Shown here: piece by piece, positions 1-6,476 of the stretch
Numbering within the stretch: position 1 is the first letter of the stretch
Layout of the letters: each line of letters begins with the position of its first letter
Origin: CAUZEO01 sp963578625
GTDB taxonomy: Bacteria; Verrucomicrobiota; Kiritimatiellia; SLOV01
Reading direction: 5' to 3'
DNA: 7,094 nt
NCBI GenBank assembly: GCA_963578625.1
Contig: CAUZEO010000280.1
Location: 1 to 7,094, forward strand
Position numbers and translations under genes: made by a program
Notes under the pieces: model-generated
Databases searched by the model: none
What the model was told of the DNA's origin: nothing
Seen by the model: only the letters and a program-made list of their open reading frames with translations

Positions 1-11
1 CCCAAACACCC

Positions 12-764
12 CTACGCTGTCTTCACCCATTCAAACTCCTCGTCGTCTTCTTCGTCGAATGCCAGCCGTTCTCCGATGACATGAAGTTTTGCCCGGAGAC
101 CGCCGCCGTCATCTACCGCCAGGTGCTGTCCGCAGACCTCTCCCTCCAGCAGCCCTCCTGGTCTTACGTGAACGCATCCGGATGCAACTACGCGCGTTCT
201 CAGAACGCCAACGACTTCGATGTTGTGGAAGTGCAGTTCGGGTAGAATCAGGGTAGCTCCCGCGCCTATGCGAAGCCCGAGAGATTTCATGCGGTCCTGG
301 TCATAGATCGCCGTTTTGCCCCGCAGTTCCAACCAGGTAAAGGCGCTCAGACTGCCGCCCTGCACCGCGCCCTCGACGATAATCTGGTTCGCTTGGATCG
401 CCCCGCCCTGCACGACCCCGTTCTTGCGAATGTGCACCGTTCCGGCGGTTGTGATGTCCTTCTTCCAATCACCATCAACATTCACATTCTCTACCGTGAG
501 ATGCGCGCGGCATTTCGCACAATAGGTTTTCTGGATAGCCCCGGTAAGTTGGAATTCGAATCCGCATTCGTAGCAGGAGATGTGATGCCTCGTGGGCATC
601 ACGGTGCGGCCGATCCGCTTTCCGATCGGGTCCTCGGTTGATGCAGCGCTCTTTGTCGCGGGTTCGGGAGCCGGTTCCTCCCGGCCCACGACCTGTTCCT
701 CGGCACGCTGAGCAGCCTTGTAGACGCTATACCCGTCTACGATGTCAGATTTCCTTCGCGGCAC
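12..764 (-). CDS. Zinc-ribbon bactofilin-like polymer-forming protein
   Basis: Probable cytoskeletal or scaffold protein of the bactofilin (DUF583) type, whose members polymerise without nucleotide through a right-handed beta-helix. With the chosen start it has 250 residues. Residues 1-60 are polar and probably disordered. A zinc ribbon follows with cysteines 64, 67, 82 and 85 (CYEC...CAKC). Residues about 90-230 show the short Val/Ile/Gly-rich repeats of a beta-helix (for example VVQGGAIQANQIIVEGAVQGG). The end is acidic (EEDDEEFEW). The start is uncertain. I prefer GTG at 764 because AAGG lies 6 bases upstream and the frame before it (back to a TTG at 884) is Arg-rich and looks non-coding; ATG at 599 would begin just before the ribbon but lacks a ribosome-binding site. 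It lies downstream of a classical bactofilin gene on the same strand, so the two probably co-assemble. The family call is fairly sure; the role of the ribbon is unknown. Confidence 0.75.
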   Translation of the reverse strand: MPRRKSDIVDGYSVYKAAQRAEEQVVGREEPAPEPATKSAASTEDPIGKRIGRTVMPTRHHISCYECGFEFQLTGAIQKTYCAKCRAHLTVENVNVDGDWKKDITTAGTVHIRKNGVVQGGAIQANQIIVEGAVQGGSLSAFTWLELRGKTAIYDQDRMKSLGLRIGAGATLILPELHFHNIEVVGVLRTRVVASGCVHVRPGGLLEGEVCGQHLAVDDGGGLRAKLHVIGERLAFDEEDDEEFEWVKTA

Positions 765-799
765 CACAATCCTTGCGATATACCGTGGACAGAACTGCC

Positions 800-836
800 G
801 GCGGCGCGCGAGCCTCCTTTTTCTCGCGACGCCACC
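800..836 (-). other. GC-rich hairpin between the bactofilin genes
   Basis: Bases 823-836 and 800-812 pair: 6 bp (CGCGAG with CTCGCG), a one-base bulge, then 7 bp including one G-T wobble. The loop is 10 bases. In the minus-strand transcript the loop reads AAAAAGGAGG, a perfect Shine-Dalgarno-like sequence with no start codon at usable distance. No T-run follows on either strand, so it is not a standard terminator. It may be an mRNA processing or stability element that sets relative expression of the two bactofilins. The structure is seen by eye; no folding energy was computed. Confidence 0.45.
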
Positions 837-931
837 CGGACCCCACTCGTCTGCGCGGACGCACCCATGCGGCACATCCAGCAACCGCTTATCTGCCGTG
901 TTCCTGTGCTACGGCAAGCGGCAATGCACGA

Positions 932-1360
932 TCAACGACTGGCTACGGCCGCCTCGGGCTTGGTCGACATCTTCTCATCAACCGACGGCGGCGAACCAGA
1001 CACACTCTTCGCAGCGGCATTGGGGGCGGTTGAACCCGCCGGATTGACTTCGGACTTTCCAACGAAGGTCACGCCATCTTCGACTGCCAGCCTCTTTGAC
1101 TGGATATCCCCCGTTACCTTGGCGGTCGATTTCATATCGATTTTGTCTTTGGCAATGAGGTTTCCCGCCACGCTGCCTTCAACAATCACGGAATTCGATT
1201 TTATGTTCCCCTTGATCTGTGCGCTCTTCCCAACCGTAACATCGCCCTGGCACATGATTTCCCCGTCAATGATCCCGTCAATATGCAAGGCACCTTCACT
1301 CTTGATGGTGCCGCTGAATTCCACACCACGAGCGATCGTGGATTGGCTGTTGTTTTCCAT
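932..1360 (-). CDS. Bactofilin (polymer-forming cytoskeletal protein)
   Basis: Small classical bactofilin of 142 residues. Bactofilins form stable cytoplasmic or membrane-associated filaments used in cell shape, stalk or polarity functions. Residues about 8-100 are the DUF583 beta-helix core, with periodic short strands ending in Gly (FSGTIKSEGALHIDGIIDGEI, then KGNIKSNSVIVEGSVAGNLIA). The tail from about 103 is Ala/Pro/Ser-rich and probably disordered. A frame remains open to 1486, but that extension has no bactofilin features. Two adjacent ATG codons (1363 and 1360) sit behind a strong AAGGAG; spacing is 3 and 6 bases, so the second is chosen. The gene precedes the zinc-ribbon bactofilin and is divergent from nadE. 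Family assignment is confident; the specific cellular role cannot be read from the sequence. Confidence 0.9.
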   Translation of the reverse strand: MENNSQSTIARGVEFSGTIKSEGALHIDGIIDGEIMCQGDVTVGKSAQIKGNIKSNSVIVEGSVAGNLIAKDKIDMKSTAKVTGDIQSKRLAVEDGVTFVGKSEVNPAGSTAPNAAAKSVSGSPPSVDEKMSTKPEAAVASR

Positions 1361-1366
1361 CATTTG

Positions 1367-1376
1367 CTCCTTCCTC
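1367..1376 (-). promoter_or_regulatory. Ribosome-binding site of the small bactofilin
   Basis: GAGGAAGGAG on the minus strand lies 6 bases before ATG 1360 and 3 bases before ATG 1363. It is one of the strongest Shine-Dalgarno sequences in the window and rules out the longer frame that opens at 1486. Confidence 0.75.
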
Positions 1377-1580
1377 GAGGTTTTCCAACCGGTTTGCTGA
1401 TGACACTCCCTGATGCGGCACAACAACTCCCATCTCTCGTAGATGCCGCTCGCTTCCAGGTCACATTGCAAAACAACCTTCTGCATGACAAGCGGAATCA
1501 GGAACTTGATGTGTGAAAAGTTTCGACCGGATTTACAACTTTAAAAATCGAGTAAAAAGGGAAGGACTGGTCGCGCTTTG

Positions 1581-1657
1581 GGATTTGGGATTTTGGATTT
1601 GGGATTGGAATATCGAACGCCGAATGCTCAATGCTCAATGCTCAATGTCCAATGTCC
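1581..1657. repeat. Degenerate 7-base tandem repeat array
   Basis: Eleven consecutive 7-base units keep phase without a slip: GGATTTG, GGATTTT, GGATTTG, GGATTGG, AATATCG, AACGCCG, AATGCTC three times, AATGTCC twice. The sequence changes along the array from GGATTTN to AATNNNC type, yet the period of 7 holds. Arrays of this style are, from memory, common between genes in PVC and some other phyla, and resemble in concept the heptanucleotide repeats (STRR) of cyanobacteria. Function is unknown. The period is not a multiple of three, which argues against coding use. Confidence 0.85.
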
Positions 1658-1682
1658 AAGTTGGTTCGATATTGAGCATTCG
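1609..1682. repeat. Inverted repeats overlapping the 7-base array
   Basis: AATATCGAAC (1609-1618) is matched in reverse complement at 1664-1673. CGAATGCTCAAT (1621-1632) is matched in reverse complement at 1671-1682. The two right arms overlap by three bases, so the two stems are mutually exclusive or adjacent alternatives. Part of the array therefore reappears in inverted orientation just beyond its end. No T-run follows, so a terminator role is not supported. Confidence 0.7.
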
Positions 1683-1830
1683 ACAACTTTGTGGCCGGGC
1701 TGACCGAAGCCTTCGTTCCGTCCATGATCGAGATCAGCGGGCAGGCTTTCGGATTCGGCTCTCTGTGACCACACCAATGGCCAATCTGTTGTCCTTGGTT
1801 CAATTCAGACGCACGATATTCACCATTTCG

Positions 1831-1859
1831 TTGCTATTTCACCGATTGTGTTCTATTTT
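1831..1859 (+). promoter_or_regulatory. Candidate sigma-70-type promoter for the nadE operon
   Basis: TTGCTA (1831-1836) and TATTTT (1854-1859) are separated by 17 bases, each matching 4 of 6 consensus positions. Transcription would begin near 1866 and leave a leader of about 40 bases before nadE. Two 4-of-6 boxes at the ideal spacing can occur by chance in an AT-rich stretch, so this is only a candidate. Confidence 0.35.
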
Positions 1860-1879
1860 GCGCCCCTCGGGTCAAATTC

Positions 1880-1893
1880 CTACAAAAATGTAG
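1880..1893. promoter_or_regulatory. Palindrome CTACA-AAAA-TGTAG before nadE (candidate operator)
   Basis: A perfect inverted repeat with 5-bp arms and a 4-base spacer ends 13 bases before the nadE ATG. Its core, TACA-N4-TGTA, matches the two perfect sites upstream of amt (6477-6488 and 6507-6518). It may be an operator for the regulator encoded in this operon. It could instead act in RNA as a small hairpin next to the start of nadE, which has no clear Shine-Dalgarno sequence. The site is seen; the binding protein is inferred. Confidence 0.4.
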
Positions 1894-1906
1894 CCGCCAA
1901 GATTCC

Positions 1907-3571
1907 ATGCACATAGGAATTGCACAGATGAACGCAACCGTGGGTGCGTTGGGGCATAATCGCGAGCGCGCCCGTGAATTTTGTGAAAAAGCGTCGGCCC
2001 AGGGAATCGAGCTCCTTCTTTTCCCGGAACTGGTTGTTTCGGGATACCCCCCGGAAGATCTTATCATAAAGCGGCACTTCGTGGAGGACTGCATGGATCA
2101 GGTTTGCCGCCTGACGGCGGAAATCCCTGCCTCCCTGCATGTTCTCATTGGTTGCCCATGGGTCGTTGACCGCGCCGACCTTGGTCGAAAACCAGCCAAC
2201 GCAGCCGTCCATCTGCATGCGGGGCGCATTGTCCACGTCTACGAGAAGATGCTGCTGCCGAACTACGGGGTATTTGACGAGAAGCGGATATTCTCTCCCG
2301 GCGTTTCACCGTGGGTTCTCGAAATCGGGAACCGCCGGATCGCGGTCCACGTGTGCGAAGATTCCTGGTGGACTGACCGGGGTCCGGCCCTGCTGCAAAG
2401 GGGCGAGTCACTTGATGCGATCGTGAACCTGTCCGCCTCGCCCTACCACGATGACAAGCTCCAGGCACGCGAAGATATTCTCAGAAATACCGCAACTTCA
2501 CTGGGTGCGCCGCTGATTTACGCAAACCTGGTAGGCGGGCAAGACGAGCTCGTTTTCGATGGGGCCAGTTTCGTCATCGCCGCCGATGGTTCTCTCGCAG
2601 GAAGGGCTCCACAATTTGAAGAGGTTCTGTTCACGGTCCATCTCGATCGACTCGAGTGTACCTCAACCGAGAAGCCGCTGGGCAATCTCGAAGAGGTCTA
2701 TCGAGCGCTGATCACGGGCCTGCGCGACTATGTGGACAAAAATCGCTTCGCCCGGGTTATCGTGGCCCTCAGCGGCGGCATTGATTCGGCACTGGTTGCC
2801 GCGCTGGCGGTAGACGCCCTGGGTCCCGAACGGGTTGTCGGCCTCACGATGCCCTCCCAATACTCATCCGCGGAGACACGTTCCGATGCCGGGACCCTCG
2901 CCGACAACCTGGGAATTGAGTTTCTGGAGGTACCTATCCGCGACCTGTTCGAGGGCTATCTCGAGGAACTGAACCCTCATTGGCCGGACCGCGCGGCGGA
3001 TACCACGGAAGAAAATCTCCAGGCACGCATTCGCGGATCCATCGTTATGGCCTTTTCGAACAAATTCGGATGGCTCGTCCTCACGACCGGCAACAAGAGC
3101 GAAATTGCGGTGGGCTACTGCACCCTCTACGGAGACATGGCCGGTGGGTTTGCGGTGATTAAGGATGTTCCGAAAACCCTGGTCTTCGACCTCTGCCGCT
3201 GGAGGAATGAAACGTCGGACACTCCGGTGATCCCGGAAAGGACCATCACACGGCCACCGTCCGCCGAGCTCCGTCCAGATCAGAAAGACACCGACATGCT
3301 TCCGCCATACGACGTTTTGGACGAAATCCTTGAAATGTACGTGGAAAAGGACATGGCGGCGGAAGAGATCGCCCAGCACGGGTTTGATACCGAGCTTGTG
3401 CTTCGGGTTATCCGGATGGTGGACGTCAACGAGTACAAACGCCGCCAGGCTGCCCCCGGCATCAAGATTACACCCAAGGCGTTCGGACGGGATCGGCGTT
3501 TTCCCATCACCAACCAGTACCGGGACGCAATCAGCCGTCCCCTTGTTAAACCAGAACAGGCAAAATCATGA
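1907..3571 (+). CDS. nadE: Glutamine-dependent NAD+ synthetase
   Basis: Cytoplasmic enzyme for the last step of NAD biosynthesis: ATP-dependent amidation of nicotinic acid adenine dinucleotide with ammonia taken from glutamine. The 554 residues match the usual length of the two-domain form. Residues 1-265 are a nitrilase-type glutaminase with the catalytic triad Glu41 (FPELVVSGYPPEDL), Lys114 (YEKMLLPNYG) and Cys150 (VHVCEDSWW). Residues about 266-554 are the synthetase, with the ATP-binding P-loop SGGIDS (289-294), the TTGNKSE segment (393-399) and the C-terminal TPKAFGRDRRFPI. All key residues are present, so the enzyme should be active and glutamine-using. ATG 1907 is chosen because HIGIAQMNATVG is the typical N-terminus; no good Shine-Dalgarno precedes it. 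It is the first gene of a compact operon, and its stop overlaps the next start as ATGA. Confidence 0.97.
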   Translation: MHIGIAQMNATVGALGHNRERAREFCEKASAQGIELLLFPELVVSGYPPEDLIIKRHFVEDCMDQVCRLTAEIPASLHVLIGCPWVVDRADLGRKPANAAVHLHAGRIVHVYEKMLLPNYGVFDEKRIFSPGVSPWVLEIGNRRIAVHVCEDSWWTDRGPALLQRGESLDAIVNLSASPYHDDKLQAREDILRNTATSLGAPLIYANLVGGQDELVFDGASFVIAADGSLAGRAPQFEEVLFTVHLDRLECTSTEKPLGNLEEVYRALITGLRDYVDKNRFARVIVALSGGIDSALVAALAVDALGPERVVGLTMPSQYSSAETRSDAGTLADNLGIEFLEVPIRDLFEGYLEELNPHWPDRAADTTEENLQARIRGSIVMAFSNKFGWLVLTTGNKSEIAVGYCTLYGDMAGGFAVIKDVPKTLVFDLCRWRNETSDTPVIPERTITRPPSAELRPDQKDTDMLPPYDVLDEILEMYVEKDMAAEEIAQHGFDTELVLRVIRMVDVNEYKRRQAAPGIKITPKAFGRDRRFPITNQYRDAISRPLVKPEQAKS

Positions 3572-5139
3572 CCACAACTCAACCCATTCCATTCACCTCC
3601 TCCGATGGGAGCCTCGACAAATCGAGACGTCTTCGGGAGATGACCGTACTCTACGAAATCAGCCGGATGGTGGACCAGAGTCTCGACCTCCGGGATGTCG
3701 TAACCCCCGTGATCGAGCAATTGGCGGAGCACATGGATTTCAAGCATGGGACGCTGACTCTCTTAAACCGGAAAACCGGGGACATTCTCACGGAAGTCGC
3801 ACACGGACTCTCACCGCAGCAGGTTAGCAGGGGCCGCTACCGGCTGGGGGAAGGTATTACCGGGCAGGTGGTATTGACCGGCAAGCCGGCGATCATTCCA
3901 GTGAAAAGTGAAGAACCCCAATTTCTGAACAAGACGGACCGGGGAAAGCTCGACGACACGGCCTTCATCTGCGTGCCGATCAAGGTGGGCAGCGAGGTAG
4001 TGGGCGCGCTCAGTATCGACCGGCCACAGGCAGCGCCGAAAATACTGGAGGACGACACGCGGCTGATGACCATTGCCGCGTCCATCATTGCGCAGGCGGT
4101 CAAGCTGCGCCGGGCGGCGCAGGAGGAACAGGAGCGGCTTGAGAGAGAGAATGAGCGGCTGCGCGCGGAGCTGCGCGACATGTTCCGCCCTTCCAATATC
4201 ATCGGAAATTCTCACGAGATGCAGGAGGTCTATGACCAGATCGCGCAGGTGGCGAAAAGCCCCGCAACCATTCTGATTCAAGGCGAAACCGGCACGGGTA
4301 AAGAGCTGGTCGCCCACGCGATCCATTATAACAGCGACCGGGCAGATAAACCGTTCGTAAAAGCCCATTGCGCGGCGCTGCCGGAAGGCGTTATCGAAAG
4401 CGAGTTGTTCGGGCACGTCAAGGGGGCTTTCACCGGCGCGACCTCGGACCGAAAAGGTCGATTCGAACTGGCCCATGGCGGCACTCTCTTTCTGGACGAA
4501 ATCGGCGATATTTCGTCTGCCATTCAAATTAAACTGCTGCGCGTGCTGCAGGAACGGGAATTCGAACGGGTCGGCGACACCCGGACCATCAAGATCAACG
4601 CACGAGTAATCGCGGCCACCAACCGCGACCTCCCCAAACTCGTCGAGGAGGGTACTTTTCGCGAGGATCTCTACTACCGTCTCAACGTGTTCCCCATTTA
4701 TGTACCGTCGTTGGCAAAAAGAAGATCGGATATCGTACTGCTAGCGGATCACTTCCTGCAAAAATATGCGAGCGACAACGGCAAGAAGGTGCGCAGGCTT
4801 TCAAGCGCGGTGATCGACATGTTGATGAGCTATCACTGGCCCGGCAACGTTCGCGAGCTAGAGAACTGCCTGGAGCGCGCCGTCATCGTGGCCGAGGGGG
4901 ATGTCATTCATCCTCATCACCTACCCCCCACCCTGCAGACCGCCGAACATACCAGCACGGACCGGGGACGAACTCTCGCGGAACGGGTGGATGCATACGA
5001 GAGCGACTTGATTCGGGATGCCCTGAAATCCGCCCGCGGAAACATGGCCGCCGCGTCCCGGTCCATGGGAACAACCCAACGCATCACGGGCTACAAGGTC
5101 CAGAAATACGGCATCGATCCAAAGAAATACGCCCGGTAG
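3568..5139 (+). CDS. Sigma-54-dependent GAF/AAA+/Fis transcriptional activator, NifA-like
   Basis: Bacterial enhancer-binding protein of 523 residues that would remodel sigma-54 RNA polymerase by ATP hydrolysis. Residues about 25-180 form a GAF sensor domain and about 181-203 a charged coiled-coil linker. The AAA+ domain begins near 208 (SNIIGNSHEMQEVY), with Walker A GETGTGKE (239-246), the sigma-54-contacting GAFTGA loop (286-291), Walker B GGTLFLDE (304-311), the arginine-bearing REDLYYRLNVFPI (365-377) and sensor II WPGNVREL (424-431). The C-terminus (about 478-523) is a Fis-type helix-turn-helix ending TQRITGYKVQKYGIDPKKYAR. There is no receiver domain, so signalling is through GAF, as in NifA or NorR/FhlA-like proteins; the ligand is not evident. 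The ATGA overlap with nadE indicates translational coupling. A sigma-54 promoter with upstream repeats precedes nearby amt, a plausible target. A nifA symbol is withheld because no nif genes are visible. Confidence 0.95.
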   Translation: MTTTQPIPFTSSDGSLDKSRRLREMTVLYEISRMVDQSLDLRDVVTPVIEQLAEHMDFKHGTLTLLNRKTGDILTEVAHGLSPQQVSRGRYRLGEGITGQVVLTGKPAIIPVKSEEPQFLNKTDRGKLDDTAFICVPIKVGSEVVGALSIDRPQAAPKILEDDTRLMTIAASIIAQAVKLRRAAQEEQERLERENERLRAELRDMFRPSNIIGNSHEMQEVYDQIAQVAKSPATILIQGETGTGKELVAHAIHYNSDRADKPFVKAHCAALPEGVIESELFGHVKGAFTGATSDRKGRFELAHGGTLFLDEIGDISSAIQIKLLRVLQEREFERVGDTRTIKINARVIAATNRDLPKLVEEGTFREDLYYRLNVFPIYVPSLAKRRSDIVLLADHFLQKYASDNGKKVRRLSSAVIDMLMSYHWPGNVRELENCLERAVIVAEGDVIHPHHLPPTLQTAEHTSTDRGRTLAERVDAYESDLIRDALKSARGNMAAASRSMGTTQRITGYKVQKYGIDPKKYAR

Positions 5140-5151
5140 TTCAATCGAATT

Positions 5152-6303
5152 ATGACGCACGACGTCGTCCAATTGACATCTGCGGATTTTGAGGAAGCGC
5201 TCGACCACCTGAACGGTGCTTTCGGATTTTCTGCGGGCACGGGAGATTTCCTGGAGATTTTGCCCAAACTGTATCGCCCGGATCAGATGCAATGGAACTA
5301 CGCAGTGAAAACGCACGCGGGTATCCGTGCGATAATAGGCGTGTATCCAATGACTCTGCATGTCGGAGACAAAACGCTCAAGGTGGCCGGCATCGGCGGT
5401 GTGTCGACTCACCCCGAGGCACGCGGCCAAGGTCTGATGCACCGCCTGATGACGCACTGCGTCGAGGTGATGAAGGAAGGGAACTACGATATTTCCTGCC
5501 TGGGTGGTCTTCGCCATCGGTATGGGAAATTCGGTTATGAAATCGGAGGCCTCCGCTACAAATTCCAGTTCCTGCGTCAAAACTTGGTGCCGGATTCCGC
5601 GCCGGCCAAGCCACTTCGGTTGATTCCGTTCTCGGAAATCGACGATGAATCGATTTCCGTGGCCAAGGCGCTGCATGATCGTACCGCGGTCCATGTGAAT
5701 CGCCCGGCGTCAGAATTTTGTACCGTCTGCCGGTCCTGGTCCAACCGGCCGATCGGGGCATTCGATGACGCGGATCAGATGGCAGGCTACTTCGTGGCGG
5801 ACCGGAAGAATAACATCATCGTGGAGCTCTGCGTCCGTGATCCCGAAACGGCAATACAAATGATCCGCAGCTGGATGGATGAAGAAGACCTCCAGAACGT
5901 TATGGTCCAAGTTAAGCCATCGGATCTCGAACTTGCGCGACGACTGGGCGAATCGGCACAGGACATTCAGGTTGAGCAGTCCTACCAATGGAAAGTATTT
6001 CACTGGCCAAGAACAGTGGATGCATTCTTAAACGTTCGGGACTTTTCCGAGCCACGTGCCCATGGATCTCTCGTCCTGGCATTGTCAGGACGCCCGAACT
6101 TGAAGCTCTCTACCACCGAACATGAGGTTTCCTGCGAAGAGACGGATGCCGCGGGTCAGCTTCGGTGCACCGAACGGCAAGGCATCCGCCTCCTCTTTGG
6201 TCCACAACCTCCGGTGGGCGTCATGGCATTGCCTGCAGCAGCGGCGATCCTGAAATCCTGGTGCCCATTACCCCTGAGTTGGTCCAATGTGGACGGAGTG
6301 TAG
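5152..6303 (+). CDS. GNAT-family N-acetyltransferase, Eis-like
   Basis: Probable acetyl-CoA-dependent acetyltransferase of 383 residues, in the size range of the Eis-like group (about 400). Residues 1-140 form the first GNAT fold. The opening VVQLTSADFEEALDHLNGAFGF is typical. The strand VAGIGGVSTHPEARGQGLM carries the acetyl-CoA pyrophosphate-binding loop RGQG (91-94). RHRYGKFGYEIGG (121-133) fits the conserved Y-x-x-x-G-Y/F motif. Residues about 150-280 look like a second, degenerate GNAT half, and the last 100 resemble the sterol-carrier-like C-terminal domain of Eis. The substrate cannot be read from the sequence; amines, peptides or proteins are possible. The start is fixed by the conserved N-terminus although no Shine-Dalgarno is visible. 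It follows the activator gene by only 12 bases, so it is probably translated from the nadE operon transcript. Confidence 0.85.
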   Translation: MTHDVVQLTSADFEEALDHLNGAFGFSAGTGDFLEILPKLYRPDQMQWNYAVKTHAGIRAIIGVYPMTLHVGDKTLKVAGIGGVSTHPEARGQGLMHRLMTHCVEVMKEGNYDISCLGGLRHRYGKFGYEIGGLRYKFQFLRQNLVPDSAPAKPLRLIPFSEIDDESISVAKALHDRTAVHVNRPASEFCTVCRSWSNRPIGAFDDADQMAGYFVADRKNNIIVELCVRDPETAIQMIRSWMDEEDLQNVMVQVKPSDLELARRLGESAQDIQVEQSYQWKVFHWPRTVDAFLNVRDFSEPRAHGSLVLALSGRPNLKLSTTEHEVSCEETDAAGQLRCTERQGIRLLFGPQPPVGVMALPAAAAILKSWCPLPLSWSNVDGV

Positions 6304-6361
6304 GCCCTCGCTGTGATGGCCTGGAGAACTCTTTTTAGCACTCCGGTTATCAATGGATATT

Positions 6362-6393
6362 CCGGCTCTTCTGAAGCAAGCCGGGCCATTTTT
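6362..6393 (+). terminator. Weak rho-independent terminator of the nadE operon
   Basis: CCGGCT (6362-6367) pairs with AGCCGG (6379-6384) around an 11-base loop. Five Ts (6389-6393) follow after a 4-base gap. It is correctly placed about 60 bases past the GNAT stop codon. The short stem and the gap make it weak, and the T-run also belongs to the repeat patch next to it. Confidence 0.4.
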
Positions 6394-6414
6394 GATTTTC
6401 GATTTCGGATTTTC
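6387..6414. repeat. Second 7-base repeat patch
   Basis: Four phased units: CATTTTT, GATTTTC, GATTTCG, GATTTTC. The core GATTT with period 7 is the same, on the same strand, as the first units of the array at 1581-1608. The two patches lie on either side of the nadE, activator and GNAT unit. Confidence 0.65.
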
Positions 6415-6476
6415 AACCGCCACCGGATAGTTGAATTATTTCTTCATACGAAGTTGTCGGGGGACCGAATTGGAAT

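Larger units (their letters stand above)
1361..1906. other. Divergent intergenic region between bactofilin and nadE
   Basis: I see no convincing gene here. A plus-strand frame at 1513-1893 exists, but it runs through the 7-base repeat array and its protein has no recognisable features. The region holds the bactofilin ribosome-binding site, an AT-rich stretch (about 1530-1560) that could house a promoter in either direction, the repeat array (1581-1657), inverted repeats that overlap it (to 1682), about 145 unexplained bases (1683-1830), and a candidate promoter and palindrome ahead of nadE. Confidence 0.6.

Noticed and set aside
1417..1432. Possible sigma-54 promoter for the bactofilins on the minus strand
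   Set aside because: GG and GC are 10 bases apart, but several consensus positions fail (TGGGAGT..., C after GC) and no upstream sites are seen; chance is likely.
1364..1486. Longer N-terminus for the small bactofilin, opening at 1486
   Set aside because: The 42 extra residues show no bactofilin features, and a strong AAGGAG directly before ATG 1363/1360 marks the real start.
1581..1682. CRISPR-like array
   Set aside because: The units are 7 bases and contiguous, with no spacers and no cas genes nearby.
1513..1893. Plus-strand frame of 126 codons across the repeat array
   Set aside because: Its protein is mostly the translated 7-base repeat (LWDLGFWIWDWN..., NAQCSMSNVQ) with no ribosome-binding site; it is open by chance.
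3811..4527. Minus-strand frame of 238 codons
   Set aside because: It lies wholly opposite the activator gene, whose domains are unmistakable; it is a shadow of GC-rich codon use.
4921..5694. Minus-strand frame of 257 codons
   Set aside because: It is antisense to the end of the activator and the start of the acetyltransferase, with no recognisable motifs.
6156..6416. Minus-strand frame beginning MKIRNRKSKM
   Set aside because: Its start is the translated 7-base repeat patch and the rest is antisense to the acetyltransferase.
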